Shown in pieces: positions 1 through 5,811 of a stretch of DNA of 8,869 nucleotides. Where the stretch lies: contig DAOUPU010000091.1 of assembly GCA_030625995.1 (NCBI GenBank), positions 1 to 8,869 of the forward strand. Reading direction: 5' to 3'. Position 1 is the first letter of the stretch; each line of letters starts with the position of its first letter. The notes under the pieces were generated by a model, which was not told the DNA's origin, did no database searches, and saw only the letters and a program-made list of their open reading frames with translations. The DNA is from Flavobacteriaceae bacterium. GTDB lineage: Bacteria; Bacteroidota; Bacteroidia; Flavobacteriales; Flavobacteriaceae. The translations under genes were made by a program, and so were the position numbers.

Positions 1-123
1 TAGAAGTCAGGTTGATTATTTTTCCTCTTCTTGTTTTTTCATTTTTTTAGTGACAAAAAAACGAAACAAAAAAGTCATGGCTTACAAAGAGAACTCATTC
101 CAAACTTCATATGTGTCAAGTGC

Positions 124-166
124 GGTCGGGTGATTTCCTTGTGACCCACTGCGGAACTACCCGATC
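124..166. repeat. GC-rich inverted repeat / hairpin
   Basis: GGTCGGGT (124-131) pairs with ACCCGATC (159-166), with one G-T pair. After a small internal loop, TTCC (135-138) pairs with GGAA (153-156). A loop of about 14 nt remains. The GC-rich stem stands out from the AT-rich surroundings. It could be a structured RNA, part of a dispersed repeat, or a terminator remnant; no T-run follows on either strand, so a classical terminator is unlikely. Function unknown. Confidence 0.45.
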
Positions 167-338
167 TTACTAAACACATATTTTGATTGAAATAATTTCT
201 CTTTTAATGCCAAATACAACACCATGAATAATATTATTATTACATTCTAAAACCAAATTTCTATTTTTTATTCCCCATAAAATTAATCTGTCCCAAAAAT
301 TTATTGGGGCTCAGTCCCGGGGTTCCTGTAAAATTATC

Positions 339-358
339 ATTCCTGCATAAGCAGGAAT
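339..358. repeat. Short perfect palindrome (8-bp arms)
   Basis: ATTCCTGC (339-346), a 4-nt ATAA spacer, then GCAGGAAT (351-358), a perfect 8-bp inverted repeat. It resembles the short ATTCCTGC-type palindromes that recur in flavobacterial intergenic DNA, and in layout the dRS3-like repeats of Neisseria; both comparisons are from memory. It appears once in this window. No T-run follows, so a terminator role is weak. Confidence 0.45.
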
Positions 359-364
359 CTAAAT

Positions 365-393
365 AAAAAACCCACAATATTATTGTGGATTTT
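365..393 (-). terminator. Intrinsic terminator for the DUF2911 lipoprotein gene
   Basis: CCACAAT (372-378) and ATTGTGG (382-388) form a 7-bp stem with a 3-nt loop. Read on the minus strand, the stem is followed directly by GTTTTTTATTT, the classic stem plus U-run. On the plus strand ATTTT follows, so weaker bidirectional activity is possible. The nearest minus-strand gene ends at 564, 175 nt away, an unusually long distance explained by the inserted element at 422-564. Without the insertion the hairpin would begin about 26 nt after the stop codon. Confidence 0.7.
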
Positions 394-421
394 AAATATA
401 AATTAATCAGACAATTACTTA

Positions 422-564
422 GAGTCTGTCTATAAAGTAAGTGTTTAGTTCAGAATGTTCGAGTTCGAGGCTTGTGAAGTCATTTAAGATTAGGAGTTTA
501 CTTTTGTAAATGACTAATTTTAAATGCGAGCATAACGAAGAAATCGGACATTATGGACAAACAC
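422..564. mobile_element. 143-bp MITE-like palindromic element
   Basis: The left end (GAGTCTGTCTATAAAGT, 422-438) and the reverse complement of the right end (GTGTTTGTCCATAATGT, 564-548) match at 13 of 17 positions. TACTTA is repeated directly at 416-421 and 565-570, and becomes TACTTAG (7 bp) if the next base is counted, consistent with a target-site duplication. Inside, CATTTAAG...TTTAC (481-501) and GTAAATGA...AAATG (506-526) form a hairpin with 17 of 21 pairs around a TTTT loop. No open reading frame is present, so any transposase would act in trans. I cannot assign an IS family. Alternative reading: a non-mobile dispersed palindromic repeat whose flanking hexamer match is chance. Confidence 0.6.
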
Positions 565-1055
565 TACTTAGTCACTTTCATATTAAATGACTTGTCTGCC
601 CATTCAAATTTAATTGCATTTTTCTTAATTTTATATGCAAGATTTTCCTTGCCTTCTTTTAAATAAGAAGCTTCTACAGAAAGGCGCAACGCATCATCCG
701 ATTCGGAATAGGAATTAGAACCCCATGCATCATTCTTTTTGTTAAAAATTGCTGTCCAGTTACCATTTTCTACAGGTATAATAAAAAATCCATATTTACC
801 TTTGGCTAAAGCTTGACCTTCAATTTTCACATCGTTACTAAATTCAATAGTTGTGTTTTTATTTGCTCCGGCACGCCATACTTCTCCATAAGGGACAAGA
901 CCTCCATAGATAGTCCTTCCTTTTGCTCTTGGAGAGCTGTATTCAATGGTAATGTTTATCTCATCTATATTCCCTTCTGCTTTTTCGGAAGGACTCGATT
1001 GCCCACAGGTAATAAAAGTTACAAGTGTAAATAATAATATAAGTTTTGTTTTCAT
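564..1055 (-). CDS. DUF2911 family putative lipoprotein (163 aa)
   Basis: A short exported protein of unknown function. Residues 1-16 form a hydrophobic signal ending in FITC, a plausible lipobox with Cys17 as the lipidation site; Thr at -1 is not the commonest residue, so lipidation is likely rather than certain. The rest is one DUF2911 domain, recognised by the run IEYSSPRAKGRTIYGGLVPY (residues 37-56), then EVWRAGAN (58-65), the FSNDVKIEG stretch (72-80) and KYGFFIIP (87-94). It has no C-terminal extension. ATG start at 1055, directly before the signal sequence. It lies 116 bp downstream of a second DUF2911 gene and may share its transcript; no clear -7 promoter element was found in the gap. 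The stop is TAG, with its G supplied by the inserted element at 422-564. Confidence 0.88.
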   Translation of the reverse strand: MKTKLILLFTLVTFITCGQSSPSEKAEGNIDEINITIEYSSPRAKGRTIYGGLVPYGEVWRAGANKNTTIEFSNDVKIEGQALAKGKYGFFIIPVENGNWTAIFNKKNDAWGSNSYSESDDALRLSVEASYLKEGKENLAYKIKKNAIKFEWADKSFNMKVTK

Positions 1056-1117
1056 GTTGTATGTTTTTTATTTAAAATTATTGATAAATTAAAGATTAAA
1101 GAACAGAGATTATCTAT

Positions 1118-1133
1118 TCACCAAGTATGGTGA
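1118..1133. other. Small inverted repeat between the DUF2911 genes
   Basis: TCACCA (1118-1123), loop AGTA, TGGTGA (1128-1133): a perfect 6-bp stem. On the minus strand it lies 39-54 nt after the stop of the longer DUF2911 gene and about 60 nt before the start of the shorter one. The bases after it (AATAGATAAT) are not a proper U-run, so it is a weak terminator at best. It could be an operator or a processing hairpin. Confidence 0.3.
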
Positions 1134-1171
1134 TTAAATAATCCAATAAACCTTATTTTCAGTGTAATGCA

Positions 1172-2017
1172 TTACTGACTCCACTCTGCAATAGATTCTT
1201 TATTCATTTTAACATAATCTGCATTATCGGCCTTTTCTGAGGCGGCAAGTGATTTATTAGCAATTACTATAGCCCCTTTTTTGTCTCCTAAAGCAGCATA
1301 AATTAACGATTGTTGACGAAGCTGCCAGAAAGGAGGATTGTCATTTCCCGCAATCACTTTATCCATCCATTCTTTTGCCTGGTTCAAATCTTTTCCAGAA
1401 TTCAAATAATATACAGCAGCCTGATAATAATCACCATTCGACGGACCGGCCATTGTATTTTCAATGCTTTCCATCGTAATTTTATCGGTTGGGACACCTA
1501 TTTTAATTCCAACACTTGTTTGTTCCCACATAATATACATCATCGCGGAATTCGGATCCGCTAAATCACCAAATCCTATGGTAAATGTTTCCATCTTAAA
1601 GTCCATCGGATTGGATTTTACAGAAACCTTTAAGGCTACTTTCGTTTCGTCTAATTCTGCAGGTGCACCCCCACCATCATAATCTGTATAAAAGATAATA
1701 TCCCAGGATGTTGCAGAAGGAATAGTAAATAAGGCATAAGTACCTTCTTTTAATTCTTTTTCTTCAATGGTTACATCCGTACTAAAACTTATTTTTGTTC
1801 TCGCATTTGCTCCGGTTCGCCAGAGCTTACCAAAAGGCACCAAATCACCAAAAATAGTTCTTCCTCTCATGGATGGGCGAGAGTATTCAATTTCTACTTC
1901 GGTAAGTCCAACAACTTGTTCAACTTCTGATGATGGACTTGGAGCAGGGGTTTTAATTTGAGCTTGCATAGAAATTGCCATTATGGCAAACAGAAAAGTA
2001 AATAATTTGATTTTCAT
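1172..2017 (-). CDS. DUF2911 protein with TPR-like C-terminal tail, secreted (281 aa)
   Basis: An exported protein of unknown function. Residues 1-20 form a typical flavobacterial signal peptide ending SMQAQ, probably cut after Ala19 or Gln20. The DUF2911 domain spans about 31-170 and carries the hallmark runs EYSRPSMRGRTIFGDLVPFG (44-63), LWRTGAN (65-71), FSTDVTIEE (78-86) and YALFTIP (94-100). Residues about 190-280 are helical, with paired-helix segments such as YYQAAVYYLNSGKDLNQAKE and QSLIYAALGDKKGAIVIANK, resembling two TPR units; this tail is missing from the neighbouring 163-aa paralogue. ATG start at 2017 is fixed by the signal peptide. The gene sits 86 bp downstream of gldG on the same strand. 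No clear terminator lies between them, so read-through from the gld operon cannot be excluded. Confidence 0.9.
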   Translation of the reverse strand: MKIKLFTFLFAIMAISMQAQIKTPAPSPSSEVEQVVGLTEVEIEYSRPSMRGRTIFGDLVPFGKLWRTGANARTKISFSTDVTIEEKELKEGTYALFTIPSATSWDIIFYTDYDGGGAPAELDETKVALKVSVKSNPMDFKMETFTIGFGDLADPNSAMMYIMWEQTSVGIKIGVPTDKITMESIENTMAGPSNGDYYQAAVYYLNSGKDLNQAKEWMDKVIAGNDNPPFWQLRQQSLIYAALGDKKGAIVIANKSLAASEKADNADYVKMNKESIAEWSQ

Positions 2018-2103
2018 TAGTTTTGATTTTTAAAAAGTTAGGTTTTAAAGGTACATCAATTTGAGATGACCCTGTATCTTATAGTGTTTTTTTTAACAAT
2101 ATT

Positions 2104-3753
2104 TTAAGAACTGTATTTTCTCTTTCTTGTGTAGTAAAAGACAATTCCAAAAGAAGTCAATATTAATAATGGTAAAATTAAATTAAAAACTTGCCAAAAA
2201 ACTTTCTCCTGAAAAGCTCTTTCTTTATCCAAAAACTGAATTTGTAGTCTTTTGGAACGAAGTTGCAAGATCCCAGAATCATCTAGTAAATAGTGTACAG
2301 AATTTAATAAAAACGAACCGTTACCAAATGGTTGACCCGTCCATTTATCTTGGTCAAGCGGGAGAGGTTCTCCTCTAAAAACTTCATTTGCAATGATGTC
2401 GCCATCACTAATAATGATCATTTTATTATTTTTACTCATCTGATCGTAGGTATCAGATTCAAAAGGTTTTACTCTTGTTGAATAAGCAGATTTAAAGTCC
2501 CCCTCGAGAAGAACTCCAAATATTTGATTTCCACTATTAAATTCTTCCTTTTTAGCTTTTATTGCTAGCTCGTTTAATGAAATGTTGGCAGGGGTTCCAA
2601 TGAGTTTAGTATCGCTGGAACTTTGTAGCAGAACCGTTTTTGTTATACCATTTTGCAAAGTGTCCATATTGCTTGGAAACTTTAGTAATATTGGATCTAA
2701 ATTACTAGAAATAGGATGATCATTATTTGATCGAATTAAAGGGTAGTAATGCCATAAAAAATCTTTGTATTGCGTTTGGTTTCCAACATTGCCGGATGCC
2801 AATCGTATGGATGAACTGTTTAGATCCTTTGTAACATTATAATTTATTCTCACACCGTAATTAAATAATAGATCGGTCAAATTTAAATCTCTGTTGAAGG
2901 CCAACGAACTTCCATTCAACATTAAGCTGTCCAGCTCTGCATAAACATTATCAACCAGCCACAGAGTTTTGCCCCCGTTCATGATATACTGATCTATAGT
3001 AAACTTTTCTTCTTCCGTAAATCTTTCTGACGGTTTGGCTATAATGGATAAATCATATGCAGACAGATCTTTGAGCGTTTTCTGAGGGTTTGATGAAACC
3101 GAATCTAAAGTGAACTCCGCCAATTTGTAATATTCACCTAATTTTTTTAGAAAGCTGAATAATTTTATATCATCTAGTTCTCCATTACCTTTTAAAATTG
3201 CAATTTTTTTATCCTTATTAGAAGTGATTTTATGAAATGCACTGGCGAATTGGTACTCTAAACTTTCAATAGATCTTTGCAATTGTTGCTCTTGAGAAGA
3301 TGCAATACTATTAGTTAGTAAGGGAACATTTACCTCTTTATCCTTATAAATGATCGTAGCCCAGGGAAAAATAATAGCTTCCGACATTTGTCCGTCTTCC
3401 TGAACTGTAAGTCGGCTAGGCTGTAATCCTTTTTTTATCAATTCATCGGATAAATTTAATGGATCAACAAATCTAAAATGAATGTTATCATTTATTGCAC
3501 TCAGTTCTTCTAAGAACTGATTAGTTTCTATCTGAATCCTTTTAAATTCAGCAGGAAAATTACCTTGAAGATAAACCTTAACCGCAATAGGGTCTTCAAT
3601 ATTTTTAACTGTTTGAATCGTTTCTTCGGACAGAGTATACCTACTATCCTTGGTTAGATCAATTCTTTTGCTATAGGTGTTGCTCAGGAGATTAAGTATA
3701 ACCAGCCCAAGCAATAATAAAGGTATTTTTATATAGAGTTTTTTGCTCTTCAT
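2104..3753 (-). CDS. GldG, gliding-motility ABC transporter accessory protein (549 aa)
   Basis: GldG works with GldF and the ATPase GldA as an ABC transporter needed for gliding in Flavobacterium johnsoniae; its substrate is unknown. Residues about 8-27 are an N-terminal membrane anchor, followed by RIDLTKDSRYTLSEETIQ (30-47), the hallmark opening of the ABC_transp_aux family. The large extracytoplasmic part includes IIISDGDIIANEVF (about 446-459), the FGNGSFLLN stretch (about 476-484) and LRSKRL (about 498-503). A second membrane helix (about 520-541) and a short basic tail, RKRKYSS, end the protein. The length is normal for GldG. ATG at 3753, 14 nt after gldF, so it is very likely translated from the same mRNA; this is the last gene of the minus-strand operon. 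No recognisable intrinsic terminator follows. Confidence 0.93.
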   Translation of the reverse strand: MKSKKLYIKIPLLLLGLVILNLLSNTYSKRIDLTKDSRYTLSEETIQTVKNIEDPIAVKVYLQGNFPAEFKRIQIETNQFLEELSAINDNIHFRFVDPLNLSDELIKKGLQPSRLTVQEDGQMSEAIIFPWATIIYKDKEVNVPLLTNSIASSQEQQLQRSIESLEYQFASAFHKITSNKDKKIAILKGNGELDDIKLFSFLKKLGEYYKLAEFTLDSVSSNPQKTLKDLSAYDLSIIAKPSERFTEEEKFTIDQYIMNGGKTLWLVDNVYAELDSLMLNGSSLAFNRDLNLTDLLFNYGVRINYNVTKDLNSSSIRLASGNVGNQTQYKDFLWHYYPLIRSNNDHPISSNLDPILLKFPSNMDTLQNGITKTVLLQSSSDTKLIGTPANISLNELAIKAKKEEFNSGNQIFGVLLEGDFKSAYSTRVKPFESDTYDQMSKNNKMIIISDGDIIANEVFRGEPLPLDQDKWTGQPFGNGSFLLNSVHYLLDDSGILQLRSKRLQIQFLDKERAFQEKVFWQVFNLILPLLILTSFGIVFYYTRKRKYSS

Positions 3754-3767
3754 TTGTTTATGCCGAT

Positions 3768-4481
3768 TTAATCAATTTTAAGTTTAGTGAAATATAAAAA
3801 TAAATAGGAAACACTAATAAAATAAACAATATCATTACTATCAATAACACCTCTGCTAATACTCTTAAAATGATTATTCATTCCCAAGTTTGCCAGCTGA
3901 AAATTATCAAAGCTGATTAGCTCTGCCATAGCATCAAATCCATAAAAAAGGAGAAAGCATAAGATACCCCCAATAATAAAAGAAACAATTTGATTGTTGG
4001 ACAATGTAGAAGCAAATAAGCCTATGGAAGTAAAGGCACCGGCCAAAAAAAGCAACCCAAAATAAGAACCTAAGGTTGATCCGAAATCTAAATTGCCTAT
4101 TGGATTTCCAAGCTGATTTACGGTGTAAACATAGGTAAGTGTTGGTAATAAGGCTAGGATGATAAGAATAAATGATCCCAAATATTTACCAAGAACTATT
4201 TCCCAATTGCTAATTGGTTTGGTTTTTAATATTTCTATAGTACCTAGTCTTATTTCATCGGAAAAACTTCTCATGGTTATTGCGGGAATCAGAAAAATAA
4301 AAAACCATGGTGTGACAAAAAAGAAACTGTTCAAATCGGCAAAACCGGCATTTAAAATATTAAAATCTCCTTTAAATACCCATAAAAATAAACCGTTGAT
4401 TACCAGAAATACGGAAATTACTAAATACCCTACGGGTGATGCAAAAAATAAATTCAACTCTTTTCTTAAAATTGCAATCAT
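3768..4481 (-). CDS. GldF, gliding-motility ABC transporter permease (237 aa)
   Basis: The inner-membrane permease of the GldA-GldF-GldG transporter. About six hydrophobic segments are visible (roughly residues 16-36, 53-71, 101-121, 136-158, 164-181 and 218-233), as in ABC-2 permeases. The cytoplasmic coupling motif after the second helix is clear: MRSFSDEIRLGTIEILKTKP (70-89), matching the E-x-x-x-GT-x-E pattern through which this family contacts its ATPase. The start MIAILRKELNLFFASPVGYL is typical of GldF, and the full length is close to the usual size of about 240 aa. It lies 13 nt after the ABM-fold gene and 14 nt before gldG. The partner ATPase gene gldA is absent from the window; in F. 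johnsoniae gldA is also unlinked from gldFG. Confidence 0.93.
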   Translation of the reverse strand: MIAILRKELNLFFASPVGYLVISVFLVINGLFLWVFKGDFNILNAGFADLNSFFFVTPWFFIFLIPAITMRSFSDEIRLGTIEILKTKPISNWEIVLGKYLGSFILIILALLPTLTYVYTVNQLGNPIGNLDFGSTLGSYFGLLFLAGAFTSIGLFASTLSNNQIVSFIIGGILCFLLFYGFDAMAELISFDNFQLANLGMNNHFKSISRGVIDSNDIVYFISVSYLFLYFTKLKID

Positions 4482-4494
4482 TCTTTTTAATGTA

Positions 4495-4791
4495 TTATGT
4501 CAAACTTACCAATTTTTCAACACTCCATGCTACCGGTTTTTCGTCGAATAAAATTTTTGTTTGTTCCCAAACGCCTTTAAATAATATTGAATTTTTGTAG
4601 TTGTTCAGATCTCGTTCATGATCCCAATAGCTATAGGTAAAAAATATACTGGGATTTGTTTTATCTCTATATAGTTCCAGTAAACTGCAACCTTTAAAAT
4701 TTCTGATCTTTGATTTTGATTCTTCAAAATTATTTAAAAACTCCTCAATCTTTTCCGGTTTAAAACTCATTTTAACAATTCTTACAAACAT
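4495..4791 (-). CDS. ABM-fold small protein, putative monooxygenase (98 aa)
   Basis: A small protein with the look of the antibiotic biosynthesis monooxygenase family (PF03992), a dimeric ferredoxin-like fold. It starts with a beta strand (MFVRIVKMSF), then a helix (KPEKIEEFLNNFEESKSKIR, 11-30), then GCSLLELYRD (34-43), FFTYSYWDHERDLNNY (50-65) and a final helix and strand (FKGVWEQTKILF, then PVAWSVEKL). This order fits the ABM pattern. Members include heme- or quinone-acting oxygenases but many have no known activity, and no substrate can be inferred. It is 17 nt downstream of the DUF62 gene and 13 nt upstream of gldF, so it is co-transcribed with the gliding genes. No signal peptide; probably cytoplasmic. 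Confidence 0.8.
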   Translation of the reverse strand: MFVRIVKMSFKPEKIEEFLNNFEESKSKIRNFKGCSLLELYRDKTNPSIFFTYSYWDHERDLNNYKNSILFKGVWEQTKILFDEKPVAWSVEKLVSLT

Positions 4792-4808
4792 ACCTTATCT
4801 TCTAATTT

Positions 4809-5639
4809 TTATAAAAAACGTACCGTTATATTATCTCGATAATCGAGTCCTAATAAGCTAGATGCTCCTCCAACCGTTTTAAGATTGCTACGGTACATAG
4901 AAATTTCTAAAAAATTTTCTGAATTAAAAATTGCCAATTTTTTTCCATCATCCTGTCTTTTGTCCGCAGGTATTGAATAATCAACAATATCATTGTATTT
5001 TTTGTGGATTGTTTTGAACGTATAATTTCTTGCAACTACTTCGAATTCTCTACCCTTCCCAACATTATTAAATGTCTTTTCCGAAATATTACTGATAACA
5101 TTACCAAAATTATCAATATAGATAACACTTCCTACAATTTTATTTTCCTCAGCATTCACCAATGGCTGTATCTCATACAGTTTTTTGATTTCATCTATTT
5201 GTTTACCAACAACATCGAGTTTCCCACCTCTTGCAATATGACATGCAACTCTAACAAATGCATCTAAAATGCTAAATTTTTTATCCCCGGTATTATGTAT
5301 GGTAATTTCAACAATTTTATCAGGATTAATATCATTAGTAATCATAGAGATAATGCCATTATCACAACAGATAAAGAATTGATTATCCAACTCAATGGCA
5401 ATAGGTCGGTTTTCTACACTAATTTCAGAATCTACACCGATAATGTGAATGGTGTCGTTAGGAAAATTTTGATATGAATTTTTTAGAATATAGGCTGCTT
5501 CAGTAATTCCGAAAGGCGTAACATGATGTGAAATATCAACGATTCGCACATCTGTTAACTCATTATAAATAGCCCCCTTAACTGCGCCAACAAAGTGATC
5601 TTTAGTACCAAAATCAGTAGTTAATGTAATAATTGGCAT
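4809..5639 (-). CDS. DUF62 / SAM hydroxide adenosyltransferase family protein (276 aa)
   Basis: Family members split S-adenosylmethionine with water (to adenosine and methionine); chlorinases and fluorinases are relatives. The N-terminal run MPIITLTTDFGTKDHFVGAV is diagnostic (TDFG, then D-x-FVG-x-x-KG). The C-terminal barrel has IDNFGNVISNI (175-185) and GASSLLGLDYRDN (258-270). I prefer the ATG at 5639 over an in-frame TTG at 5675: family proteins begin MPIITL, and a -7 element at 5688-5695 would leave almost no leader before the TTG. The canonical VDPGVGxxRR motif reads VDSEISVENR here (69-78), and canonical FHGRD reads FSILD (122-126), so the usual Arg and His of the catalytic triad look replaced. 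SAM hydrolase activity is therefore uncertain. First gene of the gldFG operon. Confidence 0.85.
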   Translation of the reverse strand: MPIITLTTDFGTKDHFVGAVKGAIYNELTDVRIVDISHHVTPFGITEAAYILKNSYQNFPNDTIHIIGVDSEISVENRPIAIELDNQFFICCDNGIISMITNDINPDKIVEITIHNTGDKKFSILDAFVRVACHIARGGKLDVVGKQIDEIKKLYEIQPLVNAEENKIVGSVIYIDNFGNVISNISEKTFNNVGKGREFEVVARNYTFKTIHKKYNDIVDYSIPADKRQDDGKKLAIFNSENFLEISMYRSNLKTVGGASSLLGLDYRDNITVRFL

Positions 5640-5687
5640 ATTTTTAATCAAGGAATTTAATACAATATATTTCAATAATTATGAACT

Positions 5688-5695
5688 CAAATTTA
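5688..5695 (-). promoter_or_regulatory. Candidate -7 element for the DUF62-ABM-gldF-gldG operon
   Basis: Read on the minus strand this is TAAATTTG, an exact match to the Bacteroidota consensus TAnnTTTG. Transcription would start near 5681, leaving a leader of about 40 nt before the ATG at 5639. No good -33 TTG was seen 19 nt upstream. A second perfect match, TAGATTTG, lies at 5745-5752 on the same strand and is an alternative or additional promoter. Confidence 0.45.
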
Positions 5696-5709
5696 TGAAA
5701 TATTTACTG

Positions 5710-5739
5710 TTAGGGATATATTTAAATGTACTACTTTTG
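5710..5739 (+). promoter_or_regulatory. Candidate phoH promoter
   Basis: TACTTTTG (5732-5739) matches the Bacteroidota -7 consensus TAnnTTTG exactly, and TTA (5710-5712) lies 19 nt upstream as a near match to the -33 TTG. The predicted start near 5746 gives a leader of about 65 nt to the TTG start of phoH. It faces away from the gld operon promoter in the same 172-bp gap. Confidence 0.55.
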
Positions 5740-5811
5740 TGATACAAATCTAATCAAATAAATAAATAAACGCCTACTAACTAAATATATTTTAAACTAA
5801 ATAATTTCCGT

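Larger units (their letters stand above)
1..415. other. Non-coding region with small inverted repeats
   Basis: No credible gene lies here. On the minus strand there is only a 20-codon open stretch (16-78) with an in-frame TAA two codons upstream. The block contains alternating A- and T-tracts (about 33-75), a GC-rich hairpin (124-166), a loose inverted repeat with CCCC at 273-276 and GGGG at 306-309, a perfect 8-bp palindrome (339-358) and a terminator-like hairpin (365-393). The density of palindromes suggests a repeat-rich intergenic region. The gene to the left lies outside the window. Confidence 0.7.

Noticed and set aside
16..78. 20-codon minus-strand ORF at the left edge
   Set aside because: Low-complexity Phe/Lys-rich product with an in-frame stop just upstream and no sign of selection; probably chance in A/T-tracts.
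455..475. GTTCGAG-like motif resembling a tRNA T-loop
   Set aside because: No acceptor, anticodon or D-arm pairing around it; it lies inside the palindromic element.
813..1034. Plus-strand ORFs inside the DUF2911, gldF, DUF62 and other genes
   Set aside because: They are antisense or out-of-frame shadows of clear genes, with no domain signature of their own.
2046..2053. Minus-strand TACCTTTA as a promoter for the 281-aa DUF2911 gene
   Set aside because: It matches TAnnTTTG at only five of six fixed positions and has no -33 TTG; too weak to list.
2051..2076. Hairpin after gldG as a terminator
   Set aside because: The stem has a bulge and is followed by TTTAAAA rather than a clear U-run; not convincing.
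5640..5675. 12-residue N-terminal extension of the DUF62 protein from a TTG at 5675
   Set aside because: Family proteins start at MPIITL, an ATG is available at 5639, and the extension has no conserved look.
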